Shown here piece after piece: positions 51,159 to 59,296 of a DNA stretch of 64,000 bases; positions within the stretch are counted from its first letter, which is position 1, and each line of letters starts with the position of its first letter. The position numbers and the translations under genes are program-made. This DNA is from Spartobacteria bacterium (lineage in GTDB: Bacteria > Verrucomicrobiota > Verrucomicrobiia > Chthoniobacterales > UBA10450). The stretch spans positions 62,001-126,000 of the forward strand of contig PMTM01000009.1 in the NCBI GenBank assembly GCA_003167365.1, in the 5' to 3' direction. Below the pieces are notes generated by a model. The model saw only the letters and a program-made list of their open reading frames with translations. It did no database searches and was not told where the DNA came from.

Positions 51159-51863
51159 CTACTCGGAAACGTAGAGAATCCTGCCGCACTGTTCGCAGTT
51201 GACGATTTCTTTGCCGGCTTTGGCGTGCATGATAGTCGCCGTCGTCACTTTCATGTGGCAACCGGTGCAAACATTGTGCTCGAGCGCGACAATCGCCGCA
51301 TCGCCTTTGCTCTCAAAAAGGCGCTCGAACCGATCGAGCAAATCTTCGTCGATCTTCGCGGCCAACTCCGCGCGCTCGTTCGTCAATTCCTGTAAACGCG
51401 ATTCCAACGTTTTGGACTTCTCGTCGAGATCGACAAGTTGACGTGAAATAGATTCCTTGGTCGCACCTGCTTTCTTCTCTTCCTCGACCAGCTCGGCCTT
51501 GACCTTGTCGGCTTGCATCATCAGCTCGAGCTCTTGGTCCTCGATCTTCTTGATTTCATTTTCGTAACGCTCGATCTCATGGCCCATCGCCTGGAACTCG
51601 TCGTTCTTGCGTGTCTCGTATTGCTGCGTTCGCAACTTCGCGATGCTATTGCTGCGTGTGCCGACGTCGAGCTCAAGGTTCTTGCGGTCGACTTCGACCT
51701 GGCGTCCTTTTTGCTTCAGCGCTTCCACACCCGCGATGCTCGCCGCCAATTGCGCTTCCAGATTCGCTCTTTGCTGCGGCAACGTTTTTATTTCCGTCTG
51801 GATCTGTCTGATCTTTTGCTGTCGATCTTGAATAATCAGCAGTTGTTCCAGTTCCGAATGCAC
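51159..51863 (-). CDS. Coiled-coil protein with C-terminal C4 zinc ribbon (DUF164/CT398-like)
   Basis: The 234-residue protein is a long antiparallel coiled coil (about residues 5-175, rich in E, K, Q, R and L heptads). It is followed by a zinc-ribbon with CTGC (about 200) and CEQC (about 222) in NVCTGCHMKV and IVNCEQCGRILYV. This is the zf-RING_7/DUF164 family; homologues such as chlamydial CT398 and Hp0958 bind sigma-54 or flagellar/secretion partners. No partner gene adjoins it. The stop lies 8 bases from the stop of the convergent gene. Confidence 0.9.
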   Translation of the reverse strand: MHSELEQLLIIQDRQQKIRQIQTEIKTLPQQRANLEAQLAASIAGVEALKQKGRQVEVDRKNLELDVGTRSNSIAKLRTQQYETRKNDEFQAMGHEIERYENEIKKIEDQELELMMQADKVKAELVEEEKKAGATKESISRQLVDLDEKSKTLESRLQELTNERAELAAKIDEDLLDRFERLFESKGDAAIVALEHNVCTGCHMKVTTATIMHAKAGKEIVNCEQCGRILYVSE

Positions 51864-51900
51864 GGCCCGGAAGTTATTGGTTCAACCGAGCGGCGTCAAT

Positions 51901-52701
51901 CTAAGGTGCGACTTTACCGCTCAGTTCGTCGAAAATCTGCAGGACCTCTTCGGGCCGCGCCCGCACGCCGATGCTTTCGGTCAAATTTACCCAGCGGATA
52001 ATACCGGTAGAGTCGATCAGAAACTCGGCCGGACGGGCAATATCAGCGCCTTTTGGTCCTCCGCCTCGATGCAACAGATCGTAACTCCGAATGACTTCAG
52101 CCTTCGCATCGGAGAGAAACGGGTAAGTAAATCCCATCTTTCGGCAATGCCGCTGATTCGTCTCTACCGGATCGACGCTGATGGCGACAACGCGAATACC
52201 TCGCGTATCGAAGTCCGAAAGCCGTTGCTGGAAACTCCGCAACTCGGAGTTACAGAGTGGTCACCAGAAACCGCGGTAAAAAATCAATACCGCGCCTCCT
52301 GGTTTCCCCGCCGGCGATAAAATCAGGTCGGCTAATGCGACCTGCTTATCGTTCTGGTCCGGTAAAGTGAACTCCGGCGCCTTTTGTCCCACGCGCGGCG
52401 CTTCCGCTGAGGCGGGCAGCTGTTTCAATTCGTAAAAGACGATGTAGGAAAAGAGCGCGAAAACCAGCACACTCAGAATGGTCAAGATCGTTCCGAAAAC
52501 TTTGCCGCGATAAAGTTTCGGTTTTCCGAATGCGCGCGTGAGGCCGACGATGAGAAGAATTCCGCCGATGCCGAATAATAAGAAGTTCGCCCACGGAAAA
52601 TCCCGCGTGAGCGGAAATTGAACGAAAAAGGTATAACTGAGGAAGCCGGCCAGCGCGAAAAGAAATCCCGCCCACAGCGACCAGTTCCAGTTTCTCTTCA
52701 T
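51901..52701 (-). CDS. Membrane-anchored peroxiredoxin-like selenoprotein (in-frame UGA read as Sec147)
   Basis: Two frames (52701-52264 and 52260-51901) are in the same phase and separated only by a TGA at 52261-52263. Together they make one 266-residue protein: three N-terminal helices (about 10-30, 37-58, 70-92), then an AhpC/TSA-type domain beginning VGQKAPEFTLPDQNDKQVAL. The UGA falls in FYRGFW-U-PLCNSELRSFQ, exactly where peroxiredoxin-like proteins have the peroxidatic Cys (FYRGFWCPxC), and conserved redoxin sequence continues after it (VVAISVDP, YPFLSD, PAEFLID). A stem-loop of bacterial SECIS form follows (52233-52251). The start at 52701 excludes REPIN-derived residues. A simple nonsense mutation is the alternative. 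Confidence 0.82.
52233..52251 (-). promoter_or_regulatory. Putative bacterial SECIS element
   Basis: Starting 9 nt after the UGA on the coding strand, AACTCCG-AGTTG-CGGAGTT forms a perfect 7-bp stem with a 5-nt loop. The loop begins 16 nt after the UGA and has G as its second base. As I recall the bSECIS criteria, the UGA-to-loop distance is about 16-37 nt with a G in the first two loop positions; this hairpin meets both. Confidence 0.7.
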
Positions 52702-52711
52702 GGATTTTCTT

Positions 52712-52773
52712 TGTAGCGGTGCCGTGCGAGCGCCGGATCTAATCAAGTTCAGCGGTCATAGATCGCCGCTACA
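52712..52773. repeat. TGTAGC...GCTACA REPIN element
   Basis: A 62-bp copy just upstream of the selenoprotein start: TGTAGCGGTGCCGTGCGAGCGCC on the left (imperfect stem), GCGGTC-ATA-GATCGCCGCTACA on the right. Any promoter for the selenoprotein gene would have to lie within or beyond it. Confidence 0.8.
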
Positions 52774-52864
52774 GTTCTTAAGTAGGTTTAACATTCACGA
52801 CCTCGATTGCAAGCCATGACAGAACGCTCTTGCATGTTGAGCCGGTTTCTAAGAGTTGTTCCTA

Positions 52865-55414
52865 ATGGCGAATGATCCAGCGAATCCGCCCAACGAATAT
52901 CCGGACATTATTGGAGCAAGGCCGACGAATCCTCTTGCCGCTGGATTTAAGCCATACATCCCGGCCTCAGCACACCTTCGGGAACTCACGCCGCTTCCCT
53001 TGATCGTCGGAACTCTGCTGGGAATGGTTTTCGGCGCTTCGTCGCTTTATCTCGTTCTCAAAGTCGGATTGACCGTGAGCGCTTCGATTCCGGTCGCTGT
53101 GCTTTCGATCACATTCTTTCGGCTTTTTTCCAAAATGGGTCTGCGCGACGCGAACATTCTGGAAAACAATATTGTCCAAACCGCCGGCTCCGCGGGCGAA
53201 TCGATCGCGTTCGGCCTCGGCGTCACCATGCCTGCAATCATGATCCTCGGATTCGATCTCGAGATTACTCGCGTCATACTGGTGGCGATTCTCGGCGGAT
53301 TGCTCGGCATCTTGATGATGATTCCGCTGCGCCGCGCGCTGATTGTCGATCAACACGGACTTCTGAAATATCCCGAAGGCACCGCCTGCGCCGAAGTTTT
53401 GAAAGCAGCAGCATCGAAAGAGTCGATGGCAATGGCGGATAAAACGCAAACCACTTCAAACGCGGCAATCGTGAACGAAGAAGCCGCCGGTGGCGGCAAG
53501 GTGATCTTTTCCGGATTCGGCATCGGCTTTCTTTATCAAGCCGCCATGGGCGCGTTCAAAATGTGGAAGGACACGCCGCAGAAAATTTTCGCCGCGCCGT
53601 TCGAGGCCGGATCGATCTCCGCGGAAATTTCGCCGGCGTTGCTCGGAGTCGGTTACATCATCGGCCCGCGGATCGCCTCGATCATGTGCGCCGGCGGCGT
53701 GCTCGCGTATCTCGTGCTCATTCCCGCGATCAAATTTTTCGGCGCACACACCACTGGCGCAATCGCCCCCGGAATGATGCCGATCAGCGACATGTCGCCT
53801 AACGACATCCGCGGCGCATATATTCTTTACATCGGCGCGGGCGCGGTCGCCGCCGGCGGCATCATCAGTTTGTTGCGTTCGTTACCGACTATTTGGCACG
53901 GATTGCGCGGGGGGCTGGCCGATCTCCGCGGCGGTCACGCCGCGAGTGCGAACGCGCCGCGCACTGACCGGGATTTGTCGATGAAAGTCGTCATTGGCGG
54001 CTGCCTTGTGATTATCGCCATCATCATGATCGTGCCGCAGTTGAATTTGCGATGGAACATCCTCGGCGCTCTTCTGATCGTCGCGTTCGGTTTTCTTTTT
54101 GTCACGGTCTCCTCGCGTTTGACCGGCGAGATCGGTTCCTCTTCGAATCCGATTTCGGGGATGACAGTGGCAACGCTGCTTTTGACCTGCCTCGTTTTTC
54201 TCTTCGTCGGCTGGACCGGGCCGCATTACTTCGTCACCGCGCTCTCCATCGGCGGCATTGTCTGTATCGCGGCCTCCAATGGCGGAACTACCTCGCAAGA
54301 TCTCAAAACTGGATTTCTCGTTGGATCGACCCCGAAGTTTCAACAAATCGCCATCCTCTGCGGCGCGCTCGCCTCCGCCATCGTGCTCGGCCCGATCCTG
54401 CTCAAGCTCAACGACGCCTACACCGTTTACGTTCCGGCGGTTACGTTCACTCGGATCGAAAAACAAATGCCCCCTCCCGCTGGCGTGCCATTGCAGCCGT
54501 TTGATGAAAAAGTGAAACCGAATGGCGGCGGAACCTTTCGTTTGCTCCATGTCGGCGGTGCGGTGCCCGTCGCCGGAATGGACTCAGGAGATTATCTTGT
54601 CGGGGACAACGGGAACATCTCCTACAAGATCGAAAGGAACTTTCCGCCTGACCTTCATGCTCCGCCGAACGAACTCGGGATTACGGAAAAGATCACTGGC
54701 CCGCAAGCTTCCTCAGACCAGAATACCTATCGCGTCTGGCAGCGCCTCGATTCCGCCGGCGGCCCGGCTCAACGCTTTCTGGTGAATGACGAGGGCACCG
54801 TCACTTATCTTGTCGATCCAGGAATCAACGGCACGCATCACACGCGGCCCGATGGATCGGCCGTCGCGAAGTTCGATGCGCCCAAGGCGACGTTGATGTC
54901 GTACATCATCAAAGGAATTCTCAGCCATAAACTTCCGTGGGCGCTTGTCCTGCTCGGCGTGATGATTTCAATCGTCCTCGAGATGAGCGGCATTCCCTCG
55001 CTTGCCTTCGCCGTCGGCGTATATCTCCCGCTCTCATCATCCAGCCCGATTTGGATCGGAGGAATCGTCCGCTGGCTGGTCGATCGCTATTTGCGAGTAA
55101 AATTCCACCACAAGAATTTGTCGGAGACAGAAATGATCGCCGAAGGAGATAAGAGTCCCGGTGTGTTACTCGCGTCCGGCTACATTGCCGGCGGCGCGCT
55201 TGCTGGAATCGTCATCGCATTCATGGCCGGCGTGCCCAGCCTCGCCGATATCAGCAGCCGAATCGAAGATTGGTCCACCGCGAAAAACCCATTCTTCGCC
55301 GGTGCAAACTCAGACTTGCTCGCCACACTTCCCTTCATCATTCTCTGCGTTCTGCTCTACCTCACCGGCCGCGATATCATTCTCGCTGCGCGAGCAAGAA
55401 CGGCGAAGAGCTAA
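52865..55414 (+). CDS. OPT-family oligopeptide/metal-chelate transporter
   Basis: The ATG at 52865 gives 849 residues with about 14-16 predicted helices. The OPT N-terminal signatures are present: RELTPLPLIVGTLLGMVFGASSLYLVLKVG (in segments), NIVQTAGSAGESIAFGLG, and LLKYPEGTACAEVLKAA. A large hydrophilic region at about residues 530-690 with beta-rich sequence separates the last helices, as in some bacterial OPTs. Substrates in this family are small peptides or metal chelates. Its stop overlaps the stop of the convergent nagZ in the 4-base CTAA. Confidence 0.93.
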   Translation: MANDPANPPNEYPDIIGARPTNPLAAGFKPYIPASAHLRELTPLPLIVGTLLGMVFGASSLYLVLKVGLTVSASIPVAVLSITFFRLFSKMGLRDANILENNIVQTAGSAGESIAFGLGVTMPAIMILGFDLEITRVILVAILGGLLGILMMIPLRRALIVDQHGLLKYPEGTACAEVLKAAASKESMAMADKTQTTSNAAIVNEEAAGGGKVIFSGFGIGFLYQAAMGAFKMWKDTPQKIFAAPFEAGSISAEISPALLGVGYIIGPRIASIMCAGGVLAYLVLIPAIKFFGAHTTGAIAPGMMPISDMSPNDIRGAYILYIGAGAVAAGGIISLLRSLPTIWHGLRGGLADLRGGHAASANAPRTDRDLSMKVVIGGCLVIIAIIMIVPQLNLRWNILGALLIVAFGFLFVTVSSRLTGEIGSSSNPISGMTVATLLLTCLVFLFVGWTGPHYFVTALSIGGIVCIAASNGGTTSQDLKTGFLVGSTPKFQQIAILCGALASAIVLGPILLKLNDAYTVYVPAVTFTRIEKQMPPPAGVPLQPFDEKVKPNGGGTFRLLHVGGAVPVAGMDSGDYLVGDNGNISYKIERNFPPDLHAPPNELGITEKITGPQASSDQNTYRVWQRLDSAGGPAQRFLVNDEGTVTYLVDPGINGTHHTRPDGSAVAKFDAPKATLMSYIIKGILSHKLPWALVLLGVMISIVLEMSGIPSLAFAVGVYLPLSSSSPIWIGGIVRWLVDRYLRVKFHHKNLSETEMIAEGDKSPGVLLASGYIAGGALAGIVIAFMAGVPSLADISSRIEDWSTAKNPFFAGANSDLLATLPFIILCVLLYLTGRDIILAARARTAKS

Positions 55415-56541
55415 TAGGTCTCAACTGGCGAGCGTTTGCCGTCTTCGGGGCTGCGGATAGCAGCGAGTTTTTCGCCGAGGACCGCAACGCGAAGGTCCCA
55501 GATTTCATGGTCGATCTTGCGGAAGCCGGCTTCAGAGAATTTGTCCGGCGGCGCGAGATTTTTTTTGAAACGCGAAACACTCTCCAGTGCCCGGTGAGTT
55601 TGATCAGATGGCAACTTTTCGAGTGTGCGATGCGCTTCGTCAATTGACGGCACGCGGTGACAGATCATGGCCAGATCGTTCCCGGCCGCGATAGCGAGGC
55701 GGATGGTCTCTTCCAATCCGTACTCATTTAAGATCGCGCCCATGTCGAGATCGTCGGTCATGATCAAACCTTCGAAATTCATTTCTTCGCGGAGCAGTTG
55801 CGTTATCACGCGATGAGACAATGACGCGGGAGTTTTCTTCGGTTCGAAACAGGGATACCAACCGTGACAAATCATCATGCTATCGACGGGATTCGTCGGA
55901 CGGCTCGGAGATCCGTCCCTACCTACGAAGGCGCGAAAGACAGCGAGCTCTTCGCGGTCCAACTCTTCGCGGGTGCGCTCAATCTTTGGCAGATCGTGAT
56001 GCGCATCGACGGTTGCCGCGGAGTAACCGGGAAAGTGTTTGCCGCAGCTCGTGATCCCCTGCTCTCGCATCGCGTGATTGAACGCGCCGGCGTTGCGAAC
56101 AACTTGCTCGACCGTCTTACCGTAACAACGGCCACTCAACGAATTGTCGGCAGCGTCATCGAAGGAAATATCGAGCACTGGACAAAGATCGAGATTAAAA
56201 CCGAACAGGCGCAGCAATCGTCCGGTGATGTCGCCGTGACGGCGGATAAGATCGATCTCGTCCTTTTCGCGCAATTGCTGAGCGTTCGGCGGTTCGTTGC
56301 CGATCAAACGCAATCGAGAAACGCGGCCGCCTTCCTGATCAATCGTGATGATCGGCTCGATCTCGGAGAGATCGCGCAAATCATCGATCAGTTTGCGCAG
56401 TTGCGAGGCGTTCTCGATGTTGCGCCCGAAAAGAATAAAACCGCCGGGCTGCACTCGCCGAAACAATTTCGCGGTTTCCGCATCCAGTTCTTTTCCCGGA
56501 ACACCGGTAAGGATAAGTTGGCCAAGAGGATTATTGCTCAC
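55411..56541 (-). CDS. nagZ: Glycoside hydrolase family 3, NagZ-type beta-N-acetylhexosaminidase
   Basis: The 376-residue protein has the GH3 features: IDQEGGRVSRLR, CGKHFPGYSAATVDAHHDLP (the KHFPGH-like and DSH loop region of NagZ), and the nucleophile Asp in GLIMTDDLDMGAI. NagZ removes GlcNAc from muropeptides in cell-wall recycling. Residues about 206-215 (VGRDGSPSRP) come from a type 2 repeat arm. The first 12 residues (SNNPLGQLILTGVPG) are partly duplicated upstream across another type 2 arm (see findings). The window has no anhydro-muropeptide kinase or amidase beside it. Confidence 0.9.
   Translation of the reverse strand: MSNNPLGQLILTGVPGKELDAETAKLFRRVQPGGFILFGRNIENASQLRKLIDDLRDLSEIEPIITIDQEGGRVSRLRLIGNEPPNAQQLREKDEIDLIRRHGDITGRLLRLFGFNLDLCPVLDISFDDAADNSLSGRCYGKTVEQVVRNAGAFNHAMREQGITSCGKHFPGYSAATVDAHHDLPKIERTREELDREELAVFRAFVGRDGSPSRPTNPVDSMMICHGWYPCFEPKKTPASLSHRVITQLLREEMNFEGLIMTDDLDMGAILNEYGLEETIRLAIAAGNDLAMICHRVPSIDEAHRTLEKLPSDQTHRALESVSRFKKNLAPPDKFSEAGFRKIDHEIWDLRVAVLGEKLAAIRSPEDGKRSPVETY
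55897..55924. repeat. Type 2 repeat arm inside nagZ
   Basis: GGACGGCTCGGAGATCCGTCC followed by CTACCT matches the right end of the element at 4380-4455. Read on the nagZ strand it starts GGTAGGGACGG and encodes VGRDGSPSRP in frame. Confidence 0.65.
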
Positions 56542-56577
56542 GCTTTGATTCTGGTGATCTATCGCGATGCTGATTTC

Positions 56578-56604
56578 GGACGTCCCGGCGGTCCATCCCT
56601 ACCA
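56578..56604. repeat. Type 2 repeat arm upstream of nagZ
   Basis: GGACGTCCCGGCGGTCCATCCCTACC, a third copy of the right-arm type, lies between the present nagZ start and a partial duplicate of the nagZ 5' end (LGQLIL codons at 56606-56623). The gap 56542-56740 shows nothing else. Confidence 0.6.
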
Positions 56605-56740
56605 AGGATAAGTTGACCAAGCGAATCGCCCTTCATACTCTCCCAACCTAGATGTCGATCTCGCGCGCGGAAAACAAAAAACGTCTCGGCCGCGCGTTCT
56701 TCTTCTTCGGAATCGGCGCGACCGCTCGCGTCATCACGCC

Positions 56741-57307
56741 TTGAGAAAGATCGGCATTTACGGCGGCACCTTCGATCCGATTCATCACGGGCATTTGATT
56801 TTGGCGCGCGAAGCACTCGAAACATTGGAGCTGGAGAAAGTGATTTTTGTTCCCGCGGCCGTTTCGCCGCTCAAGGAATCTCCGGCGGCGTGCGCGGAAG
56901 TTCGACTATCGATGTTGCGCGCGGCAGTCGAAGGCGAAACAGGTTTCACGGTGGATGATTGCGAACTGCTTCGGCCACCGCCGTCTTACGCCATCGATAC
57001 GGTGGAAGAGATTCGAAAACGGGAGAGCAGCGCGGAAATTGTTTATCTTATCGGTGAAGACAACATTGCCACGCTCACACGGTGGCATCGCGTGAAGGAG
57101 CTTCAAACATTAGTCCGCTTCGTCGTCCTCGAACGAACGAGTTTTGAAACGAAGCATGGTTATGAAGTCGTGCACCGCAAGATCGATATCTCCGCCACGG
57201 ATATCAGGAAGCGAGTTGCATCCGGTCGATCCATTCGTTATCTCGTACCGGCAATGGTCGAAGAGATTATTCGCCGAGAGAATCTTTACCGGGAGAACCA
57301 AAGATAA
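56741..57307 (+). CDS. nadD: Nicotinate-nucleotide adenylyltransferase
   Basis: The 188-residue protein starts with TTG at 56741 and the nucleotidyltransferase motif IGIYGGTFDPIHHGHLILAREAL (GGTFDPxHxGH). Further landmarks are FVPAAVSPLKES, FIVLxGEDN-type YLIGEDNIATLTRWH, and the C-terminal ISATDIRKRVASGRSIRYLVP (ISSTxIR). It converts nicotinate mononucleotide to deamido-NAD+. The rsfS gene follows with overlap, the usual nadD-rsfS order. Confidence 0.95.
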   Translation: MRKIGIYGGTFDPIHHGHLILAREALETLELEKVIFVPAAVSPLKESPAACAEVRLSMLRAAVEGETGFTVDDCELLRPPPSYAIDTVEEIRKRESSAEIVYLIGEDNIATLTRWHRVKELQTLVRFVVLERTSFETKHGYEVVHRKIDISATDIRKRVASGRSIRYLVPAMVEEIIRRENLYRENQR

Positions 57308-57666
57308 CCGCCGAAAATCTAGCAAAGACCTGCGCGGAATCCGCCTCGAACAAAAAGGCGGAAGACATCGTCGTGCTGGATCTTCGAGAAATCTCCACCT
57401 TCACGGATTTCTTCGTCATCTGCTCGGCCAACTCGGAGCCGCAGCTCAAAGCCATCGCTGGTGAAATTGAAGCGCGACTAAAGGAAGATCACGGCGTTCG
57501 CGCGGCCGCGGTAGACGGTTTTCCGGCCAGCCAGTGGATCGTGCTCGATTATCTGCAGGTGGTCGTCCACATCTTCCATCGCGATAAGCGCGAATTCTAC
57601 AGTCTCGAGAGCCTGTGGGGCGACGCGACGCGCCTCCAATGGGAACCAGCCACGTCCGCGCGTTGA
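57304..57666 (+). CDS. rsfS: Ribosomal silencing factor RsfS
   Basis: The conserved core DIVVLDLREISTFTDFFVICSANSEPQ (in segments), with FPASQWIVLDYLQVVVHIF and FYSLESLWGDA, identifies RsfS, which binds ribosomal protein L14 and blocks subunit joining. Homologues have about 20-25 residues before DIVVLDL. In this frame these are present (ITAENLAKTCAESASNKKAE), but no ATG, GTG or TTG starts them. The only codon at the expected place is ATA at 57304, overlapping the nadD stop (ATAA). The first standard start is GTG at 57373, which would cut into the conserved core. I annotate from 57304 with an uncertain start. Confidence 0.88.
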   Translation: MTAENLAKTCAESASNKKAEDIVVLDLREISTFTDFFVICSANSEPQLKAIAGEIEARLKEDHGVRAAAVDGFPASQWIVLDYLQVVVHIFHRDKREFYSLESLWGDATRLQWEPATSAR

Positions 57667-57686
57667 TGCGAACGCAGCGCTCTATC

Positions 57687-58406
57687 TTATTTCGCGGTCG
57701 CCGACGGTGAAGAAGCTGCGCTGCCTCCAGGCTGTTTGACATCGAGCAGCTCGACCTCAAAGATCAAAGTCGAATTCGGAGCGATATCGGCACCAGCCGC
57801 ACGTTCGCCATAAGCCAGGCTCGACGGAATAAAAAGCTGATATTTTGATCCAGCCTTCATTAATTGCAGCGCTTCGGTCCATCCCTTGATCACGCCGTTA
57901 ACCGGAAATGATGCCGGCTGGCCGCGCTTGTACGAGCTGTCGAACTCGGTGCCGTTAATCAACGTGCCGCGGTAGTGCACGGTCACAGTATCCGTCACCT
58001 TCGGCTGCGCGCCGCTGCCTTCTTTGATCACTTTGTATTGCAAACCGCTCGCAGTCGTCTTCACACCGCTCTTGCTCTTGTTCTCAGCGAGAAATTTCAC
58101 GCCGTCCGCCACATTTTTTTCACCCACGGCTTTTTGTTTGTCTTCCATTTGTTTGCTCCAAGCTTCCATGGTTTCCTGCATTTCCTTTTCGCTTAAGGCC
58201 GGCTGCTTGCCGCTGAGGGCGTCTTTAAGTCCGGCGAGCACGGCGTCAGGATTAAGGTCCTGGCCTTGCTTTTTGAAATTGCTGCCGACACTCAGCCCGA
58301 CGCTGTAGCTTACCTTATCCTTTAGGTCTTTCAGTTGCGGTTTGTCTTCTCCAAACCCTATGGAAGCTAGAGAAAGAATTGCGGTAGTGATGATAAGACG
58401 TCGCAT
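57687..58406 (-). CDS. FKBP-type peptidyl-prolyl cis-trans isomerase (FkpA/Mip-like)
   Basis: The 239-residue protein has a signal peptide (about 1-19) and a helical dimerisation domain (about 25-115: KDKVSYSVGLSVGSNFKKQG, LSEKEMQETMEAWSKQ). The FKBP domain (about 118-225) has YKVIKEGSGAQPKVTDTVTVHYRG, FDSSYKRGQPASFPVNGVIKGW, and YQLFIPSSLAYGERAAG. A short Ser/Ala-rich tail ends the protein. It acts as a folding catalyst outside the cytoplasm. The length and domain order match FkpA/Mip proteins. Confidence 0.95.
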   Translation of the reverse strand: MRRLIITTAILSLASIGFGEDKPQLKDLKDKVSYSVGLSVGSNFKKQGQDLNPDAVLAGLKDALSGKQPALSEKEMQETMEAWSKQMEDKQKAVGEKNVADGVKFLAENKSKSGVKTTASGLQYKVIKEGSGAQPKVTDTVTVHYRGTLINGTEFDSSYKRGQPASFPVNGVIKGWTEALQLMKAGSKYQLFIPSSLAYGERAAGADIAPNSTLIFEVELLDVKQPGGSAASSPSATAK

Positions 58407-58460
58407 AAGAGTGGAATTGTCAATGCAGTTGTTTAGAATCCCGGCGGCTGAGAAAGTTGC

Positions 58461-59294
58461 ATGCTAATGGATAAACACCACCCGTCAAGGACACGAAGCC
58501 GCTGGTCCGTTCGGCTATCATTTCTTGCGGCGATTCTTTGCAGTTTCCTTCCGATACGGGCGCTTCCGGCGATCGGTTTGTCGGATGCAGAAGCTCTTCG
58601 GACTGGTAAGAAAATCTGGCAGAATGAGTGTAACGGAACGGTCGCAGGTTTGACCTCCTGGAATGCCGGCGAGGACTTTGCTTCGTTGGGCATCGGTCAC
58701 TTCATCTGGTATCCAAAGGGAAAGCGCGGGCCGTTCGAGGAGAGTTTCCCGAAACTGGTAAGCTTCATTTCCGGGCGCGGCGCGAAGCTGCCGAAATTGC
58801 TGCTGGGCGTGGGAGAACTTCCGTGCCCGTGGAATTCGCGCGCCGAATTCCTTCGAGCCCAGCAAACTTCGGAGATGAAACAATTGCGACAATTCCTGGT
58901 CGACACGGTCGATCTTCAAGCTGAGTTTTTGGTCAAACGGCTCGAGAATGCATTGCCCAAGATGTTAAATGAAGCACCAGCCGCGGAGCACGAGGATATA
59001 AGAAAACAATTCGAGCGCATGACCGGTACGCCGGAGGGATGCTACGCCCTGGTTGATTACGTGAATTTCAAAGGCGAAGGCGTGCTGCACACGGAGCGCT
59101 ATCGCGACCAAGGCTGGGGCTTGCTCCAGGTGCTCGAAGGGATGCACGGATCCGGTGCCGGCGCCGCAGGCGAATTCTCCCGCTCGGCCGCCACCGTCCT
59201 GGCCCGCCGTGTCCAAAACGCGCCACCGGAAAGAAAAGAATCTCGGTGGTTATCGGGTTGGCTTAATCGCGTGAGCGGCTACAGTCGCGGTTGA
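58461..59294 (+). CDS. Secreted conserved hypothetical protein
   Basis: The 277-residue protein has a probable signal peptide (about 15-37, WSVRLSFLAAILCSFLPIRALPA). A conserved block KIWQNECNGTVAGLTSWNAGEDFASLGIGHFIWYP (in segments) follows, with invariant-looking Cys, Glu and aromatic residues; later parts include LPCPWNSRAEFL and VDYVNFKGEGVL. I have seen similar uncharacterised proteins in Gammaproteobacteria but know no function; a muramidase-like fold has been a speculation of mine from the NE..GTVAGLTSWN..E pattern only. The next gene, an L,D-transpeptidase, starts 3 bases after its stop, which is compatible with a cell-wall role. Confidence 0.7.
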   Translation: MLMDKHHPSRTRSRWSVRLSFLAAILCSFLPIRALPAIGLSDAEALRTGKKIWQNECNGTVAGLTSWNAGEDFASLGIGHFIWYPKGKRGPFEESFPKLVSFISGRGAKLPKLLLGVGELPCPWNSRAEFLRAQQTSEMKQLRQFLVDTVDLQAEFLVKRLENALPKMLNEAPAAEHEDIRKQFERMTGTPEGCYALVDYVNFKGEGVLHTERYRDQGWGLLQVLEGMHGSGAGAAGEFSRSAATVLARRVQNAPPERKESRWLSGWLNRVSGYSRG

Positions 59295-59296
59295 CT

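Noticed and set aside
51901-52746. Two separate short genes (redoxin C-terminal half and membrane protein) either side of a TGA
   Set aside because: They are in the same phase, each half lacks what the other provides, and the junction is the peroxiredoxin active-site motif, so one Sec-containing gene explains them better.
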